DNA of 64,000 nucleotides, from assembly GCF_028464065.1 (NCBI RefSeq), contig NZ_CP116808.1, forward strand, positions 2,497,501 through 2,561,500, written 5' to 3'. Under the pieces are notes generated by a model that was given only the letters and a program-made list of their open reading frames with translations, searched no databases and was not told the origin of the DNA. How positions within the stretch are numbered: position 1 is the stretch's first letter; every line of letters starts with the position of its first letter. Made by a program: the position numbers and the translations under genes. Origin of the DNA: Saprospira sp. CCB-QB6 (GTDB lineage Bacteria > Bacteroidota > Bacteroidia > Chitinophagales > Saprospiraceae). Of this stretch, positions 8,732 to 17,427 are shown piece after piece.

Positions 8732-10672
8732 TTAGCGCCAATTTTTCTTAATAAAAAGCCGTAATCGTTTGCATTGTTCGGCGGCGGCTGGCTGCTTGTT
8801 TTTTTGTTGTTGTTTGCGCCATTTATTCATATTGCGCAGTAGTTTGCGTTTAATTTTCCGCTGATAGGGGAGTTGGACAATCGTTGAGATGGCGGCCTCG
8901 AGATACTCGCTATGGGCTTGTTGTCGGTATTGCCAATCTAGGGCATAGCTGCGGCTAGCGGCCTTCCAAATGGCCAAAACATCTTGACTTTCTCGGCTTT
9001 GGCTCAGCCAATAATAGCATTGTCTGATAACGGAAAGGCTATCGCCTAGGGCGGCCAACTCCTCGATATTTTGTTCATAGTAGGCCAGTCCCTGAGCAAA
9101 ATTGCCTGCTCGGCAGGCCAGTCCCGCACGGCTCAGGCGGCACCAATGGCGAAGATCTTGAAAGCCGTATTGATCGGCTAAAGCCACCCAGCGATCGGCC
9201 CAGCGGTTGTAGTCTTCATTTTGGACCAAAGCGGGATAATAAGGGGCTTTGTTGTACCAGAGAATATACTCTGGGTAGAGGGCTTCATTGGGGGGATTTT
9301 GGAGATAGGGGCGGAGGTAGCGGCAAAAATAGTCCTCAAAATACTGATCGGCTTTTTCCCATTGGCCCATATTGCGGTATTTGGCCGAAAGGCTGAGGCC
9401 CATACTTTTGATGGTGGCGGTATCTTTTGTGCGTAGGGCTTGCTCGGTCCAATGCTCCAAAATCAGCAGAGAATCCGTCTGGCTAGGGGCATATTTTAGT
9501 TGGTAGGCATAGGGCAGATAGTGCTCCCATTGGAAGTAAAACTCATCTTGGCCCCAGCTTTCTAGATGCGTAAAAACCAGCTCTTCAAAGCAAGTCTGCA
9601 TAAAGTCGCGGGCATCGGCCTCTTGTTGGTAGAGGCGGCAAGTGCGGAGCAGATAGCTGCTGGCCTCTCTCCAGCGGGGTTTGGGGCAATACTTTTTGAG
9701 GTTTTTGTACCAGCTTTCGGCATAGGGCTTGGCCTCGGCCCAAGAATGCGACTCCATCATGGCCCAGCGGTAGGGCGAGCGGCTGGCATCCTCCCAAAGT
9801 TGGGGTAAATCGGCATTGGGCAGGTAAATATCCTCATAAAAAGCGATAGCGGGCTCCGGCTCCTCGAGTTGGATGAGCGTTTCCATGGCGCGCCAAAGTT
9901 GCACGGGCCGCAGGCGGTTCAAATCGCTTCTACCTACGGCTAAAATGCGTTTATAAAACTGAGAAAGCTGTTGATATTCTTCTAGGTCCTCATAGGTTTG
10001 GGCCAGTCGCCACTCTACATAATAAAGGGGATCATTGCGCTGCATTCTGATCTCAAAACAGCCTTCAAAATGATGTACGGCCTCCTCCAAATAATCTTCA
10101 TCAAAAAGGGCCATCCCCCAATGCGCTCGAATGCTAGCCTCATAATCTAGGGCATCTAGTTCAGGGGTTTCCTTGGCCCAAACAAGCAGGCTATCGCCAT
10201 AAGCATTAAAGTTTTGGATGCTGGGAAAGCGCTGTAGATAGGCCTCCCAATGCCATAAAAGCGTTTTTTTATCCCATTGCAGCATGCGCAGGAGTTCCGC
10301 ATCCAAATAATCTTGTTCGGCAGGACTTAGCCACTGTTTAAGGTAGTTGGCATAGGTCTTTGGGCGATGATAACAGACCGAAGATTCAAAGTCAGAAAGC
10401 AGTCGAATCGACAAAGCAGCCGAACTCAAAAGCTGAACATTGGATAATCCGAGCCGCTCAAGCTCCAACATCGACGCCCCCGCATGAATCAGGGCTTCCC
10501 AATCTACTTCACTGCAATAAACGGAACTTTGCCCCAGGCGAACAGACTGCAAAGGCTGGGCTTCGGCGCTTAGACTTAAAACTTTAGGGTCATCAGTCGG
10601 AAACTGATCTACTTTTTGGGCCTGTAGCGATAAAAAAAGTAGAAAAAAAGAGGACAAAAATAAATAACGCAT
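8732..10672 (-). CDS. Secreted TPR-like protein of unknown function
   Basis: 646 residues with an N-terminal signal peptide (MRYLFLSSFFLLFLSLQAQ). The rest is almost all helical and very rich in Trp, Tyr, Leu and Gln, with repeated ~34-residue helix pairs of TPR/Sel1-like spacing (for example ALFDEDYLEEAVHHFEGCFE and KYRNMGQWEKADQYFEDYF). The C-terminus ends in a basic helix (KRKIKRKLLRNMNKWRKQQQ). No catalytic motif is visible. It is probably a periplasmic scaffold or an orphan lineage-specific protein. The gene stands alone between a GC-rich repeat and the DUF3127 gene, with which it is divergent. Confidence 0.7.
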   Translation of the reverse strand: MRYLFLSSFFLLFLSLQAQKVDQFPTDDPKVLSLSAEAQPLQSVRLGQSSVYCSEVDWEALIHAGASMLELERLGLSNVQLLSSAALSIRLLSDFESSVCYHRPKTYANYLKQWLSPAEQDYLDAELLRMLQWDKKTLLWHWEAYLQRFPSIQNFNAYGDSLLVWAKETPELDALDYEASIRAHWGMALFDEDYLEEAVHHFEGCFEIRMQRNDPLYYVEWRLAQTYEDLEEYQQLSQFYKRILAVGRSDLNRLRPVQLWRAMETLIQLEEPEPAIAFYEDIYLPNADLPQLWEDASRSPYRWAMMESHSWAEAKPYAESWYKNLKKYCPKPRWREASSYLLRTCRLYQQEADARDFMQTCFEELVFTHLESWGQDEFYFQWEHYLPYAYQLKYAPSQTDSLLILEHWTEQALRTKDTATIKSMGLSLSAKYRNMGQWEKADQYFEDYFCRYLRPYLQNPPNEALYPEYILWYNKAPYYPALVQNEDYNRWADRWVALADQYGFQDLRHWCRLSRAGLACRAGNFAQGLAYYEQNIEELAALGDSLSVIRQCYYWLSQSRESQDVLAIWKAASRSYALDWQYRQQAHSEYLEAAISTIVQLPYQRKIKRKLLRNMNKWRKQQQKNKQPAAAEQCKRLRLFIKKNWR

Positions 10673-10694
10673 AGATTAATCGTTTTTATGGGCG

Positions 10695-10702
10695 TATCTT
10701 TG
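10695..10702 (+). promoter_or_regulatory. Candidate -7 box (TATCTTTG) for the DUF3127 gene
   Basis: Exact match to the Bacteroidota TAnnTTTG -7 consensus, 80 nt before the ATG at 10783. No good TTTG was found at the expected upstream distance, so the call is tentative. Confidence 0.35.
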
Positions 10703-10782
10703 GGCAAGCGGCTTGTCAAAATTACGGAAAATGCCGTTATTTGAGCACTTACTTTTTAGCGTAACAATTGAATCGAAATACT

Positions 10783-11148
10783 ATGGATGCCAATCTGATC
10801 TATGAAGGAAAGATCATTAAAATTGAAGATACTCAACAAGTCACAGACCGCTTTAAGAAGCGTGCCTTTGTTGTAGAAACAGACGAAAACTACTCACAGC
10901 TCATTCAAGCAGAACTTACACAGGAGAAATGCAGCTTGATTGACGACTATAAAGTTGGCGATGAGGTGCGTGTACATTTTAACATCCGTGGTCGCGAGTG
11001 GAATGGTCGTTATTTTACCAACCTCAACGCTTGGCGCCTAGAGCGTTTGGGCGCTCCTGCTGCCAATAACGCCCCCGTTGGCGATCTTCCTCCTCCTCCC
11101 GAAGAGGACACAGTAGGCGATGATTACGAAGATGATTTGCCCTTTTAA
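10783..11148 (+). CDS. DUF3127 family protein (OB-fold, SSB-like)
   Basis: 121 residues starting at ATG 10783 (MDANLIYEGKIIKIEDTQ); a TTG five codons upstream is less likely. The N-terminal ~90 residues match the Bacteroidota DUF3127 family: VTDRFKKRAFVVETDE, then QAELTQEKCSLIDDY, then VRVHFNIRGREWNGRYF and TNLNAWRLE. They are followed by an acidic tail (PPPPEEDTVGDDYEDDLPF) that recalls the acidic tip of single-stranded DNA-binding proteins ending in DDLPF. A role in binding nucleic acid and recruiting partners through the tail is an inference. It is monocistronic and ends in a strong terminator. Confidence 0.9.
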   Translation: MDANLIYEGKIIKIEDTQQVTDRFKKRAFVVETDENYSQLIQAELTQEKCSLIDDYKVGDEVRVHFNIRGREWNGRYFTNLNAWRLERLGAPAANNAPVGDLPPPPEEDTVGDDYEDDLPF

Positions 11149-11157
11149 TATAGAAAG

Positions 11158-11189
11158 AGACCTAGCTAGATTGGCTGGGTCTTTTTTTT
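11158..11189 (+). terminator. Rho-independent terminator of the DUF3127 gene
   Basis: Stem AGACCTAGC (11158-11166) pairs with GCTGGGTCT (11174-11182, one G-T pair), followed by seven T. The GC-rich element begins directly after the T-run. Confidence 0.85.
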
Positions 11190-11367
11190 GGGGCTGCCCC
11201 GCCTTTCAGGCGGGTCGGGCTGTTTACTTCGTCGAACTGGCGCCCCTTTGGGGCTGGTTGTCGCAGCTCGCTGATCGCTCGGCCCTGCGCCAGCAAGCTG
11301 GCTAGGTCTGGCGCTTCGCGCCACTGCTGTCCATCCCTCAGCCTGCGGCGGCTTCGCCGCCTGCTAG
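11190..11367 (+). repeat. GC-rich dispersed element, copy 4 (GGGGCTGCCCC type)
   Basis: Starts GGGGCTGCCCCGCC and contains CGGGTCGGGCTGT. The central slot hairpin is GCCAGCAAGCTGGC. It ends CCATCCCTCAGCCTGCGG plus a GGCGGCTTCGCCGCC hairpin and CTGCTAG. Confidence 0.85.
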
Positions 11368-11502
11368 ATGCAGAAGGGCCAAAAACTACAAAAAGATGAA
11401 TAGTAGCGATAAAAAAATTGTATAATCAAGCAGAGCATTGTATTTTGAGCCCAGTTTTTAACGCAGCCCAACGGAGTTAGGCTATAAACAGAAACAGCAA
11501 CT

Positions 11503-12489
11503 ATGGCAACAAGACAGATTCGTTTGCGCGATGCCTTGCGTGAAGCAATGGTAGAAGAGATGCGCCGAGATGAAAATGTATTCTTGATGGGCGAGGAAGT
11601 CGCTCAATATAATGGAGCATATAAGGTCAGCCAGGGCATGCTCGACGAATTTGGCGCAAAACGAGTAATTGATACGCCTATTGCAGAGTTAGGCTTTGCG
11701 GCTATTGGTACTGGGGCCGCTATGGCGGGTTTGCGTCCAATCGTAGAATTTATGACTTGGAACTTTGCGGTTTTGGCTTTTGACCAAATCGTCAACCATG
11801 CAGCAAAGATTTTGCATATGTCTGGCGGGCAGATTAAATGCCCCATCGTTTTCCGTGGCCCTTCTGGTGCTGCTGGACAATTGGCGCAGCAGCACTCTCA
11901 AACCTTTGAGAGCTGGATGGGCCAGGTTCCCGGCCTCAAAGTGATCTCTACCGTAGATCCCTATGATGCCAAAGGCCTTCTAAAAGCCGCTATTCGCGAT
12001 GAAGATCCAGTTTGTTTTATGGAGTCGGAATTGGCCTACTCGAATATGGGCGAAGTTCCCGAGGAGGAGTATATTCTTCCTATCGGTAAGGCGGCTGTCA
12101 AGCGAGAAGGAACCGATGTAACCATCGTTTCTTATAACAAAATGATGCTGGTGGCTCAAGCCGCTGCCGATGAATTGGCCAAAGAGGGCATCTCTGCGGA
12201 GGTAATCGATTTGAGAACTATTCGTCCTTTGGATATTGATACTATTGTAGCCTCTGTGAAAAAGACCAACCGCCTCGTTGTGGTCGATGAGTCTTGGCCT
12301 TATGCTTCTGTATCTTCAGAAATTGCTTATGTCATCCAGCGCCATGCTTTTGACTATCTAGATGCTCCCGTTATGCGGGTCAACTCTGCAGATACTTCTT
12401 TGGGCTATTCTTCTGTTTATGTAGATGAGTACATGCCCAATCCCGAGCGCGTAGTGAAAGCGGTAAAAGCCGTTCTGTACAAGCTCTAA
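11503..12489 (+). CDS. pdhB: Pyruvate dehydrogenase E1 component, beta subunit
   Basis: 328 residues, the normal length for the beta chain of heterotetrameric E1. With the alpha chain (not in this window) it decarboxylates pyruvate on thiamine diphosphate and passes the acetyl group to E2. The TPP-facing region shows NVFLMGEEVAQYNGAYKVSQG, with the conserved Glu, and DTPIAELGFAAIGTGAAMAG. The central MTWNFAVLAFDQIVNHAAK and GPSGAAGQLAQQHSQTFESW are family hallmarks. The C-terminal transketolase domain has VVVDESWPYASVSSEIAY. It is monocistronic with its own terminator. The annotation favours pyruvate over branched-chain substrates by overall similarity only. Confidence 0.93.
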   Translation: MATRQIRLRDALREAMVEEMRRDENVFLMGEEVAQYNGAYKVSQGMLDEFGAKRVIDTPIAELGFAAIGTGAAMAGLRPIVEFMTWNFAVLAFDQIVNHAAKILHMSGGQIKCPIVFRGPSGAAGQLAQQHSQTFESWMGQVPGLKVISTVDPYDAKGLLKAAIRDEDPVCFMESELAYSNMGEVPEEEYILPIGKAAVKREGTDVTIVSYNKMMLVAQAAADELAKEGISAEVIDLRTIRPLDIDTIVASVKKTNRLVVVDESWPYASVSSEIAYVIQRHAFDYLDAPVMRVNSADTSLGYSSVYVDEYMPNPERVVKAVKAVLYKL

Positions 12490-12517
12490 ACAAGACTACA
12501 ATTTGTAGATGAACTAT

Positions 12518-12544
12518 AAAGGCTCCCTAGGGAGCCTTTTTTTT
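12518..12544 (+). terminator. Rho-independent terminator of pdhB
   Basis: Palindrome AAAGGCTCCCTAGGGAGCC followed by an eight-T run, 30 bp after the stop codon. Confidence 0.88.
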
Positions 12545-12602
12545 AGCCGAAGTTTTCGCTTTCATCAAAAGCTTCCCTAACTTTCTAGAAAATACACTAG
12601 CT

Positions 12603-12992
12603 ATGAACTACCTCAAATCAAGTCTATTGTTGTTGGCCCTTTCGCTTTTTGTGGCCTGTAGTGGCAATAGCATCAATTATGCAGAAAAACTAGAAGGCAA
12701 ATGGGAATTGAGCAATGTGAGTGCTATTCTCAAAGCGGGATATGGCGGGAATTATGATTTTGAAGCCCTCAATGCGGCCTATCTCAAGTTTAATGCAGAT
12801 GGCCGCTACGAGAGCAAAATCGATCAGCTCGAAAATAAGGGCTATTGGGAAGTGGCCCAAGATGGCCGCTCTATCCAACTCAAAGCCGATAGCCTCCCCT
12901 TTGATGATAAACTAAAGCTTCGCTTCGAAAATGAGCGCAGCATTTTTATCTATAATAATGGTAAAGAGTATCAGTTTAAAAAGTTGAACTAA
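12603..12992 (+). CDS. Small lipoprotein, lipocalin-like (unknown function)
   Basis: 129 residues with a lipobox ending LALSLFVAC (Cys19) and CSGNS after it. The mature part looks like one small beta-barrel domain of the lipocalin-like DUF type common in Bacteroidota: LEGKWELSNV at the start, AYLKFNADGRYESKI, then KGYWEVAQDGRSIQLKAD, and a FIYNNGKEYQFKKL strand at the end. It is probably anchored in a membrane. It is a single gene, convergent with porD and sharing a terminator with it. Confidence 0.75.
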   Translation: MNYLKSSLLLLALSLFVACSGNSINYAEKLEGKWELSNVSAILKAGYGGNYDFEALNAAYLKFNADGRYESKIDQLENKGYWEVAQDGRSIQLKADSLPFDDKLKLRFENERSIFIYNNGKEYQFKKLN

Positions 12993-13000
12993 TGCAAGCA

Positions 13001-13037
13001 AAAAAAAGGGCTGCCGAATCTTCGGCAGCCCTTTTTG
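13001..13037. terminator. Bidirectional terminator between the lipoprotein gene and porD
   Basis: An 11-bp perfect stem GGGCTGCCGAA/TTCGGCAGCCC (13008-13031) is flanked by an A-run on the left and a T-run on the right, so it serves both convergent genes. Confidence 0.88.
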
Positions 13038-13047
13038 CATTTGGGCC

Positions 13048-13953
13048 CTAGGGTTGGGTCAGCACTTGATAATCGGAGGCATGCGTACCATCTAATTTGA
13101 CCATACAGTCGTAGATTTTTCGCTTGGTCCTAAAATCAGCCACCTCAAACACATTGAGAATTTCCTCCCTTTTGCTATTAGTGAAAATTTGCATCAGCAA
13201 CATACTGGGATAAGCGGCATTTACCGCTTTGATGCTGACTAAGGCCTCTTCCATGGCTTTAATCCCATCCGCTCGGCTATCTTCTTGGCTCAGGCGGTCT
13301 AGGCCCAGAAGATAATATTTATACATGGCACGGCGCATAGGCTTAACCCGTACATTGAGTAGGTTTTCAATCAGCCAATAACGACTTTGATTTCCGTCAT
13401 TAACAGTCCATCCTTTAGCGGTTCCTCTCGGCACGGCATTTAGAATATCTTGGGCCTTGTTGAGGTACTTCTCTCCGCCCAATTCCTCAAAAGAGTCATG
13501 ATCTAGCCCCAAAGTAATATAAGCATAAAAGGCAATTGTAGAGGTCAGATTAGAGGTGAAGCTCCCCTCAGCAAAGTCAAGTACTTCAAATTCTCCATAA
13601 TTGAAGTAGAAGTCTTTATCTAGGTACTGAAAAAGGACCGAATTATAACCACTCTTATAAATCGGCCGGCTAGCCTGTACCGTCAACTGCGCCTTAAAAC
13701 TAGTTTGCGAAATTTCCTCATCTACTGTCAAGATGATGTTCATCTCAATTCGCTCTTCGGGCTCGTATTCCTGATCCGTCCATTTTCGGTTATTGACAAA
13801 CTCCTCTAGGGCCGTTTTCAAACTTTTAAACACCTTGGGGTCGGCTGTTTGCAGCTTGGGGGTGTTAATGGTTACCGAGCTACGGATCTCTTGGCTCCAG
13901 GCCTGTGTTAGCCCAAAAACTAAGGCCAAAGAAAGCAATAATTTTCGCATCAT
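13048..13953 (-). CDS. porD: DUF4835 family protein (PorD-type, T9SS-associated)
   Basis: 301 residues with signal peptide MMRKLLLSLALVFGLTQAWSQ. It matches the Bacteroidota DUF4835 family along its length: ITVDEEISQ-type early strand, SRPIYKSGYNSVLFQYLDKDF, FNYGEFEVLDF, then TSTIAFYAYITLGLDHDSFEELGG, KGWTVNDGNQSRYWLIENLL and a C-terminal FEVADFRTKRKIYD. The family is periplasmic or outer-membrane and is annotated in some databases as PorD of the type IX secretion system. It lies 6 bp downstream of coaBC, an order kept across many Bacteroidota. Confidence 0.85.
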   Translation of the reverse strand: MMRKLLLSLALVFGLTQAWSQEIRSSVTINTPKLQTADPKVFKSLKTALEEFVNNRKWTDQEYEPEERIEMNIILTVDEEISQTSFKAQLTVQASRPIYKSGYNSVLFQYLDKDFYFNYGEFEVLDFAEGSFTSNLTSTIAFYAYITLGLDHDSFEELGGEKYLNKAQDILNAVPRGTAKGWTVNDGNQSRYWLIENLLNVRVKPMRRAMYKYYLLGLDRLSQEDSRADGIKAMEEALVSIKAVNAAYPSMLLMQIFTNSKREEILNVFEVADFRTKRKIYDCMVKLDGTHASDYQVLTQP

Positions 13954-13959
13954 ATTAGA

Positions 13960-15201
13960 CTAAAATTGGGCAGTTAGCTCCTTAGCATTTTCGGCTTTTT
14001 TTTGGAGCAACTTGCAGATTTTTGCCGCAATATCCTCCGCGACTTCCAGCTTAGATTTTAGCTCATGCTCTTCAATCTCTAGCTGTCGATCAATAAAAGT
14101 GACCTTGTTGGTGTCATGGCCAAAACCAGCACCTTGATCACGGAGGCTATTGAGGACGATAAAGTCAAAGTTCTTTTTCTCCAGCTTTTTGCTGGCATTT
14201 TTTCTAAAGTTCTGTGTTTCTAAAGCAAAACCTACCATACATTGCTGATCGGTTTTGATTTTTCCCAATTCTTGGGCAATGTCTTTGGTTCGACAAAGAT
14301 CAATGCGCATGGGATCTCCATCTTTTTTCTTGATCTTTTCACAAGCTACATGTTCTGGAGTATAATCGGCCACTGCCGCAGCCAAAACCGCAATATGCGC
14401 TTGAGGAAAAGCTGAAATGGCCGCTTCATACATCTCCTGAGCCGATTTTACATCAATAATTTTAACGGCAGGATGCTTGGGCTTCACCTTTACTGGACCA
14501 GAAATTAGGGTGACATCGGCCCCTAGTTTGGCCAAAGTATCCGCAATGGCCGTTCCCATTTTTCCCGTAGAATGGTTCGTAATATAACGAACGGGATCAA
14601 TGGCTTCAACGGTGGGGCCAGAGGTCAAAATAGCTCTTAGTCCCTTCAGCGGCTGTGGTCCTTGTTGCATAAAATGCAGCTCCAAGGCTTCCACAATATG
14701 TTCTGGCTCTGCCATGCGGCCCTTGCCCACCAATCCACTAGCTAGCTCACCCTCTTCGGCATCAATCAAAATGTTGCCATAACTCTTGAGCTTTTCAATA
14801 TTGGCCAAGGTCGCTGGATGCGTAAACATATCGAGGTCCATGGCTGGCGCAAAGAAAACGGGGCAGCGACTAGAAAGGTAGGTCGCCAAAACCATATTAT
14901 TACAAAACCCATTGGCCATAGCCGCCAAAGTATTGGCCGTAGCGGGCGCAACTAACATGGCATCAGCCCAAAGCCCAAGCTCTACATGGTTGTTCCAGCC
15001 CTCCTCAGAAGTTACAGAACTATAGACAGAACGTTTCGATAGGGTCGAAAGTGTTAGGGGCGTAATAAATTTAGTAGCGGCATCGGTCATCACAATTTGT
15101 ACCTCGGCACCGGCCTTAATGAGTAATCTCGTGAGGCTTGCCGTTTTGTAGGCGGCAATGCTGCCCGTTACGGCCAAAAGTATTTTTTTACCAGTCAACA
15201 T
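13960..15201 (-). CDS. coaBC: Bifunctional phosphopantothenoylcysteine decarboxylase / phosphopantothenate-cysteine ligase
   Basis: 413 residues. It makes 4'-phosphopantetheine for coenzyme A: CoaB joins phosphopantothenate and cysteine, and CoaC decarboxylates the product using FMN. The CoaC flavoprotein half (1-180) starts GKKILLAVTGSIAAYKTASL and has the active-site region NHVELGLWADAMLVAPATANT and FAPAMDLDMF (PAMN-type motif with Asp in place of Asn). The CoaB half (~190-400) starts LRAILTSGPTVEAIDPVRYI, followed by NHSTGKMG and AAVADYTPE. It forms an operon with the DUF4835 gene and is separated from rpoZ by a strong terminator. Confidence 0.95.
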   Translation of the reverse strand: MLTGKKILLAVTGSIAAYKTASLTRLLIKAGAEVQIVMTDAATKFITPLTLSTLSKRSVYSSVTSEEGWNNHVELGLWADAMLVAPATANTLAAMANGFCNNMVLATYLSSRCPVFFAPAMDLDMFTHPATLANIEKLKSYGNILIDAEEGELASGLVGKGRMAEPEHIVEALELHFMQQGPQPLKGLRAILTSGPTVEAIDPVRYITNHSTGKMGTAIADTLAKLGADVTLISGPVKVKPKHPAVKIIDVKSAQEMYEAAISAFPQAHIAVLAAAVADYTPEHVACEKIKKKDGDPMRIDLCRTKDIAQELGKIKTDQQCMVGFALETQNFRKNASKKLEKKNFDFIVLNSLRDQGAGFGHDTNKVTFIDRQLEIEEHELKSKLEVAEDIAAKICKLLQKKAENAKELTAQF

Positions 15202-15282
15202 AAAAAAGCGTTTTGGAGCGCAAGCTTCTGTCTGTATGCGCTCGGTCTATAAATGTTGGGGGAGGAGGGGAGAAGACTTTTT

Positions 15283-15432
15283 GGGGCTGCCCCTACGGCC
15301 CTTTGGGCCTGCGGGTCGGGCTGTTTCGCAGCTCGCTGATCGCTCGGCCCTTCGCCAGCAAGCTGGCTCGGTCTGGCCCTGCGGGCCACTGCTGTCCATC
15401 CCTCAGCCTGCGGCGGCTTCGCCGCCTGCTAG
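15283..15432 (+). repeat. GC-rich dispersed element, copy 5 (GGGGCTGCCCC type)
   Basis: The central slot is GCCAGCAAGCTGGC, the same stem as copy 4. The end is CCATCCCTCAGCCTGCGG with a GGCGGCTTCGCCGCC hairpin. It lies between coaBC and the rpoZ terminator. Confidence 0.85.
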
Positions 15433-15460
15433 GTCCCAAAAAAGCTTGACCTAGGGGCAT

Positions 15461-15521
15461 AAAAAAACAGTTGGAGAAGTCTATGCCATAGGCTAATCAA
15501 AATAATAGACTTTTCCAACTG
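15461..15521 (-). terminator. Terminator of the bamD-rpoZ operon
   Basis: A long stem, CAGTTGGAGAAGTCTAT (15468-15484) against ATAGACTTTTCCAACTG (15505-15521), is followed on the minus strand by seven T (15461-15467). It separates bamD-rpoZ from coaBC-porD. Confidence 0.85.
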
Positions 15522-15560
15522 CTAATCCCCCTATCTTAGGGGCCAGAAATATCGCATAAC

Positions 15561-15905
15561 TTATGCTTCTTCCTCTTCTTCTTCACGTAGGCGGTACTCC
15601 AATTCATCATTCATAAACTCATTAAGAGCAATGATTGCGGGATTGGGAAGACGCTCATAAAACTTAGAGATTTCGATCTGCTCTTTGTTTTCGTGCACCT
15701 CTTCTAGGGTGTCCGTAGCAGAGGCAAACTCCTCTAGTTTAGAGTGTAGTTCTCTTTTGAGTTCTACAGAAATTTGGCGCGAACGGCTACCAATTACATT
15801 GAGAGACTCATAAATGTTGCCGCCGCCTTTTGATGACATCAAAAAAACGTTACGGGCTTCGATGTAAGGATTGATTCCTTGTGCGCGCTCTTTAATTTCA
15901 CTCAT
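15561..15905 (-). CDS. rpoZ: RNA polymerase omega subunit, Bacteroidota type
   Basis: 114 residues. The segment NPYIEARNVFLMSSKGGGNIYESLNVIGSRSRQIS corresponds to the omega-fold core, where other bacteria have the ALIAAKRARQL region, and ends in an acidic tail (EYRLREEEEEEA). Omega helps fold and hold the beta-prime subunit. Identification rests on the family signature of Bacteroidota omega-like proteins and on the conserved position between bamD and coaBC. The start overlaps the last 8 bp of bamD, which suggests translational coupling. Confidence 0.85.
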   Translation of the reverse strand: MSEIKERAQGINPYIEARNVFLMSSKGGGNIYESLNVIGSRSRQISVELKRELHSKLEEFASATDTLEEVHENKEQIEISKFYERLPNPAIIALNEFMNDELEYRLREEEEEEA

Positions 15906-16710
15906 TTCGCAATCTTTTTATTCGCTGCTTACTAATGTTAATCATACTACTAACCTCTGAGGCATAGCGGCTATCGCCATGTTTGCGCTCAAAGATTTTT
16001 GCTTTTTCTATCACCTCTTCAAAGCGTTCCGCTTGTTTAGACAAGATACTTTTTTCGGCATAGCCAAAAGAAGACTTGATAATCATGTAGCGGATATAGG
16101 GGGCTTCTTGAGTATCTGGGAAATCTAGCAAAAGGTTGTCAAAACTATGGACGGCGGCTTGGTAATGGCTGCGCTTGTAGTAGCCTTTGGCGGCCTCTAG
16201 CGCTTTGGTTTCCAATTTGGCCCGTAATAAATCAATTTGTTCGTTACACAGACTCACTCTATCGCTGAGGGGGTACATGTTGACAAAAAATTGATAACCT
16301 TCAATAGCTTCTTCGGTATCTTCTTGAGTCAGTCGAAAATTTGGTGATAATTTTCGGCTAGATTCGGCGGCCAAAAAGAGGGCTTCCTCTGCAAATTCAG
16401 AGTTGGGGAAGGTGTTGTAGAACTGGCGAAAATAATAAGAAGAGAAGGTAAAGTTTCTCATTCTATGGTGTGTACTCGCATAGTAGTAATACACCTTTTC
16501 TGCTTTTCCACTTCCCCGAACAAGGCCCATGAGGTCCTCTAAGAGGTATTGTGCTTTTTGGTAATCTCCGGCTTCGTAAAAGGCTACGGCTTTCTCATAG
16601 CGATAGTCGAGGTCGGGGTTCATCCGAATTTTATCAATGTTTTCCCTTTGGCAGGCAAAACTGAGGAGGATGAAGAGGAGGCTATAAAGGCCTACTTTTA
16701 GTTTTAACAT
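15898..16710 (-). CDS. bamD: Outer membrane assembly lipoprotein BamD
   Basis: 270 residues with lipobox LLSFAC (Cys20), so membrane anchored in the periplasm. TPR units follow: DYRYEKAVAFYEAGDYQKAQ, then VYYYYASTHHRMRNFTFSSYYF, FVNMYPLSDRVSLCNEQIDLL, and YYKRSHYQAAVHSFDNLLLDFPDT. These are the five-TPR layout of BamD, which works with BamA in inserting beta-barrels. The length fits. A CAAATATA sequence (TATATTTG on the minus strand) lies only about 6 nt before the start, so a very short leader is possible. Confidence 0.92.
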   Translation of the reverse strand: MLKLKVGLYSLLFILLSFACQRENIDKIRMNPDLDYRYEKAVAFYEAGDYQKAQYLLEDLMGLVRGSGKAEKVYYYYASTHHRMRNFTFSSYYFRQFYNTFPNSEFAEEALFLAAESSRKLSPNFRLTQEDTEEAIEGYQFFVNMYPLSDRVSLCNEQIDLLRAKLETKALEAAKGYYKRSHYQAAVHSFDNLLLDFPDTQEAPYIRYMIIKSSFGYAEKSILSKQAERFEEVIEKAKIFERKHGDSRYASEVSSMINISKQRIKRLRNE

Positions 16711-16812
16711 AACTGCAAATATAAGCTTTTTCTAAGATTATCAAGGCCCTAGGATTATTTATTTTGGCCAACTACAGCCTATAGAACGAGTCTAAAGGCT
16801 AAAAGGCAGGGT

Positions 16813-17133
16813 TTAGAGGCCCATTTCTAGGTTCATCTTGGCATTTTTGAGTTCGGATAGGCTGTGGGCGTCTCCAGTTTTTTGGGCTAGGGCGATGCCT
16901 TCTTCGTAGATATTCATGGCCAATTCCTCTTCTTCATTTTCGATAAGGAGGGCGGCATAGTGGTAATAAAGGCCCATATATTCGGGCGTATCTTTATGGA
17001 TAGCGGCATATTGTTGCAGGGCCAATTCTTGTTCTGCTTGTTTCTCGTATTCTTTGGCGAGGGCAAAGCGGAGGAAAGCGTCTTGGGGTTTTTGGCCCAG
17101 GAGCTGTTGAAGTTGTTCTAGTCGTTTTGACAT
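16813..17133 (-). CDS. Small TPR protein
   Basis: 106 residues, cytoplasmic, made of three tetratricopeptide units: DAFLRFALAKEYEKQAEQELALQQY, YMGLYYHYAALLIENEEEELAMNIY and a C-terminal capping helix (HSLSELKNAKMNLEMGL). Such short TPR proteins are common next to unrelated housekeeping genes in Bacteroidota. No enzymatic motif is present. It lies about 100 bp upstream of bamD on the same strand, with no clear terminator between them. Confidence 0.8.
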   Translation of the reverse strand: MSKRLEQLQQLLGQKPQDAFLRFALAKEYEKQAEQELALQQYAAIHKDTPEYMGLYYHYAALLIENEEEELAMNIYEEGIALAQKTGDAHSLSELKNAKMNLEMGL

Positions 17134-17153
17134 GGCAAATCCTAATTTTTGCG

Positions 17154-17161
17154 CAAAGATA
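17154..17161 (-). promoter_or_regulatory. Candidate -7 box (TATCTTTG) for the small TPR gene
   Basis: Exact TAnnTTTG match on the minus strand, 20 nt before the ATG at 17133, followed by GC as in many Bacteroidota promoters. No matched upstream TTTG was verified. Confidence 0.4.
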
Positions 17162-17248
17162 GTTTTTTATCGGGCGAGGCCCAAAGCTTTTATAGTTGGG
17201 CCTTGGACTTTCTTCCTCTGGCTCAAGGCCCAAGGGGCCTTTTTGATT

Positions 17249-17370
17249 GGCCTAGCGATGTGGAGGGGGGCGGCGCAGCCGCAGACCGAGGCAGCTTGCT
17301 GCCGAAGGGCCGAGCGAATAGCGAGCCCCGCAACGTAGCGCCGAGGAGCGAAGCGAGGCGGAGGCCCCAA
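17249..17370 (-). repeat. GC-rich dispersed element, copy 6
   Basis: Reverse orientation, GGCCTAGCGATG to GGCGGAGGCCCC. The central slot stem is GGCAGCTTGCTGCC. Confidence 0.85.
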
Positions 17371-17427
17371 AACCAAAGAGAAAAGAATTCTAAGGCCTTA
17401 AAAGTCTGCATTCTGCATATAAAAGCC

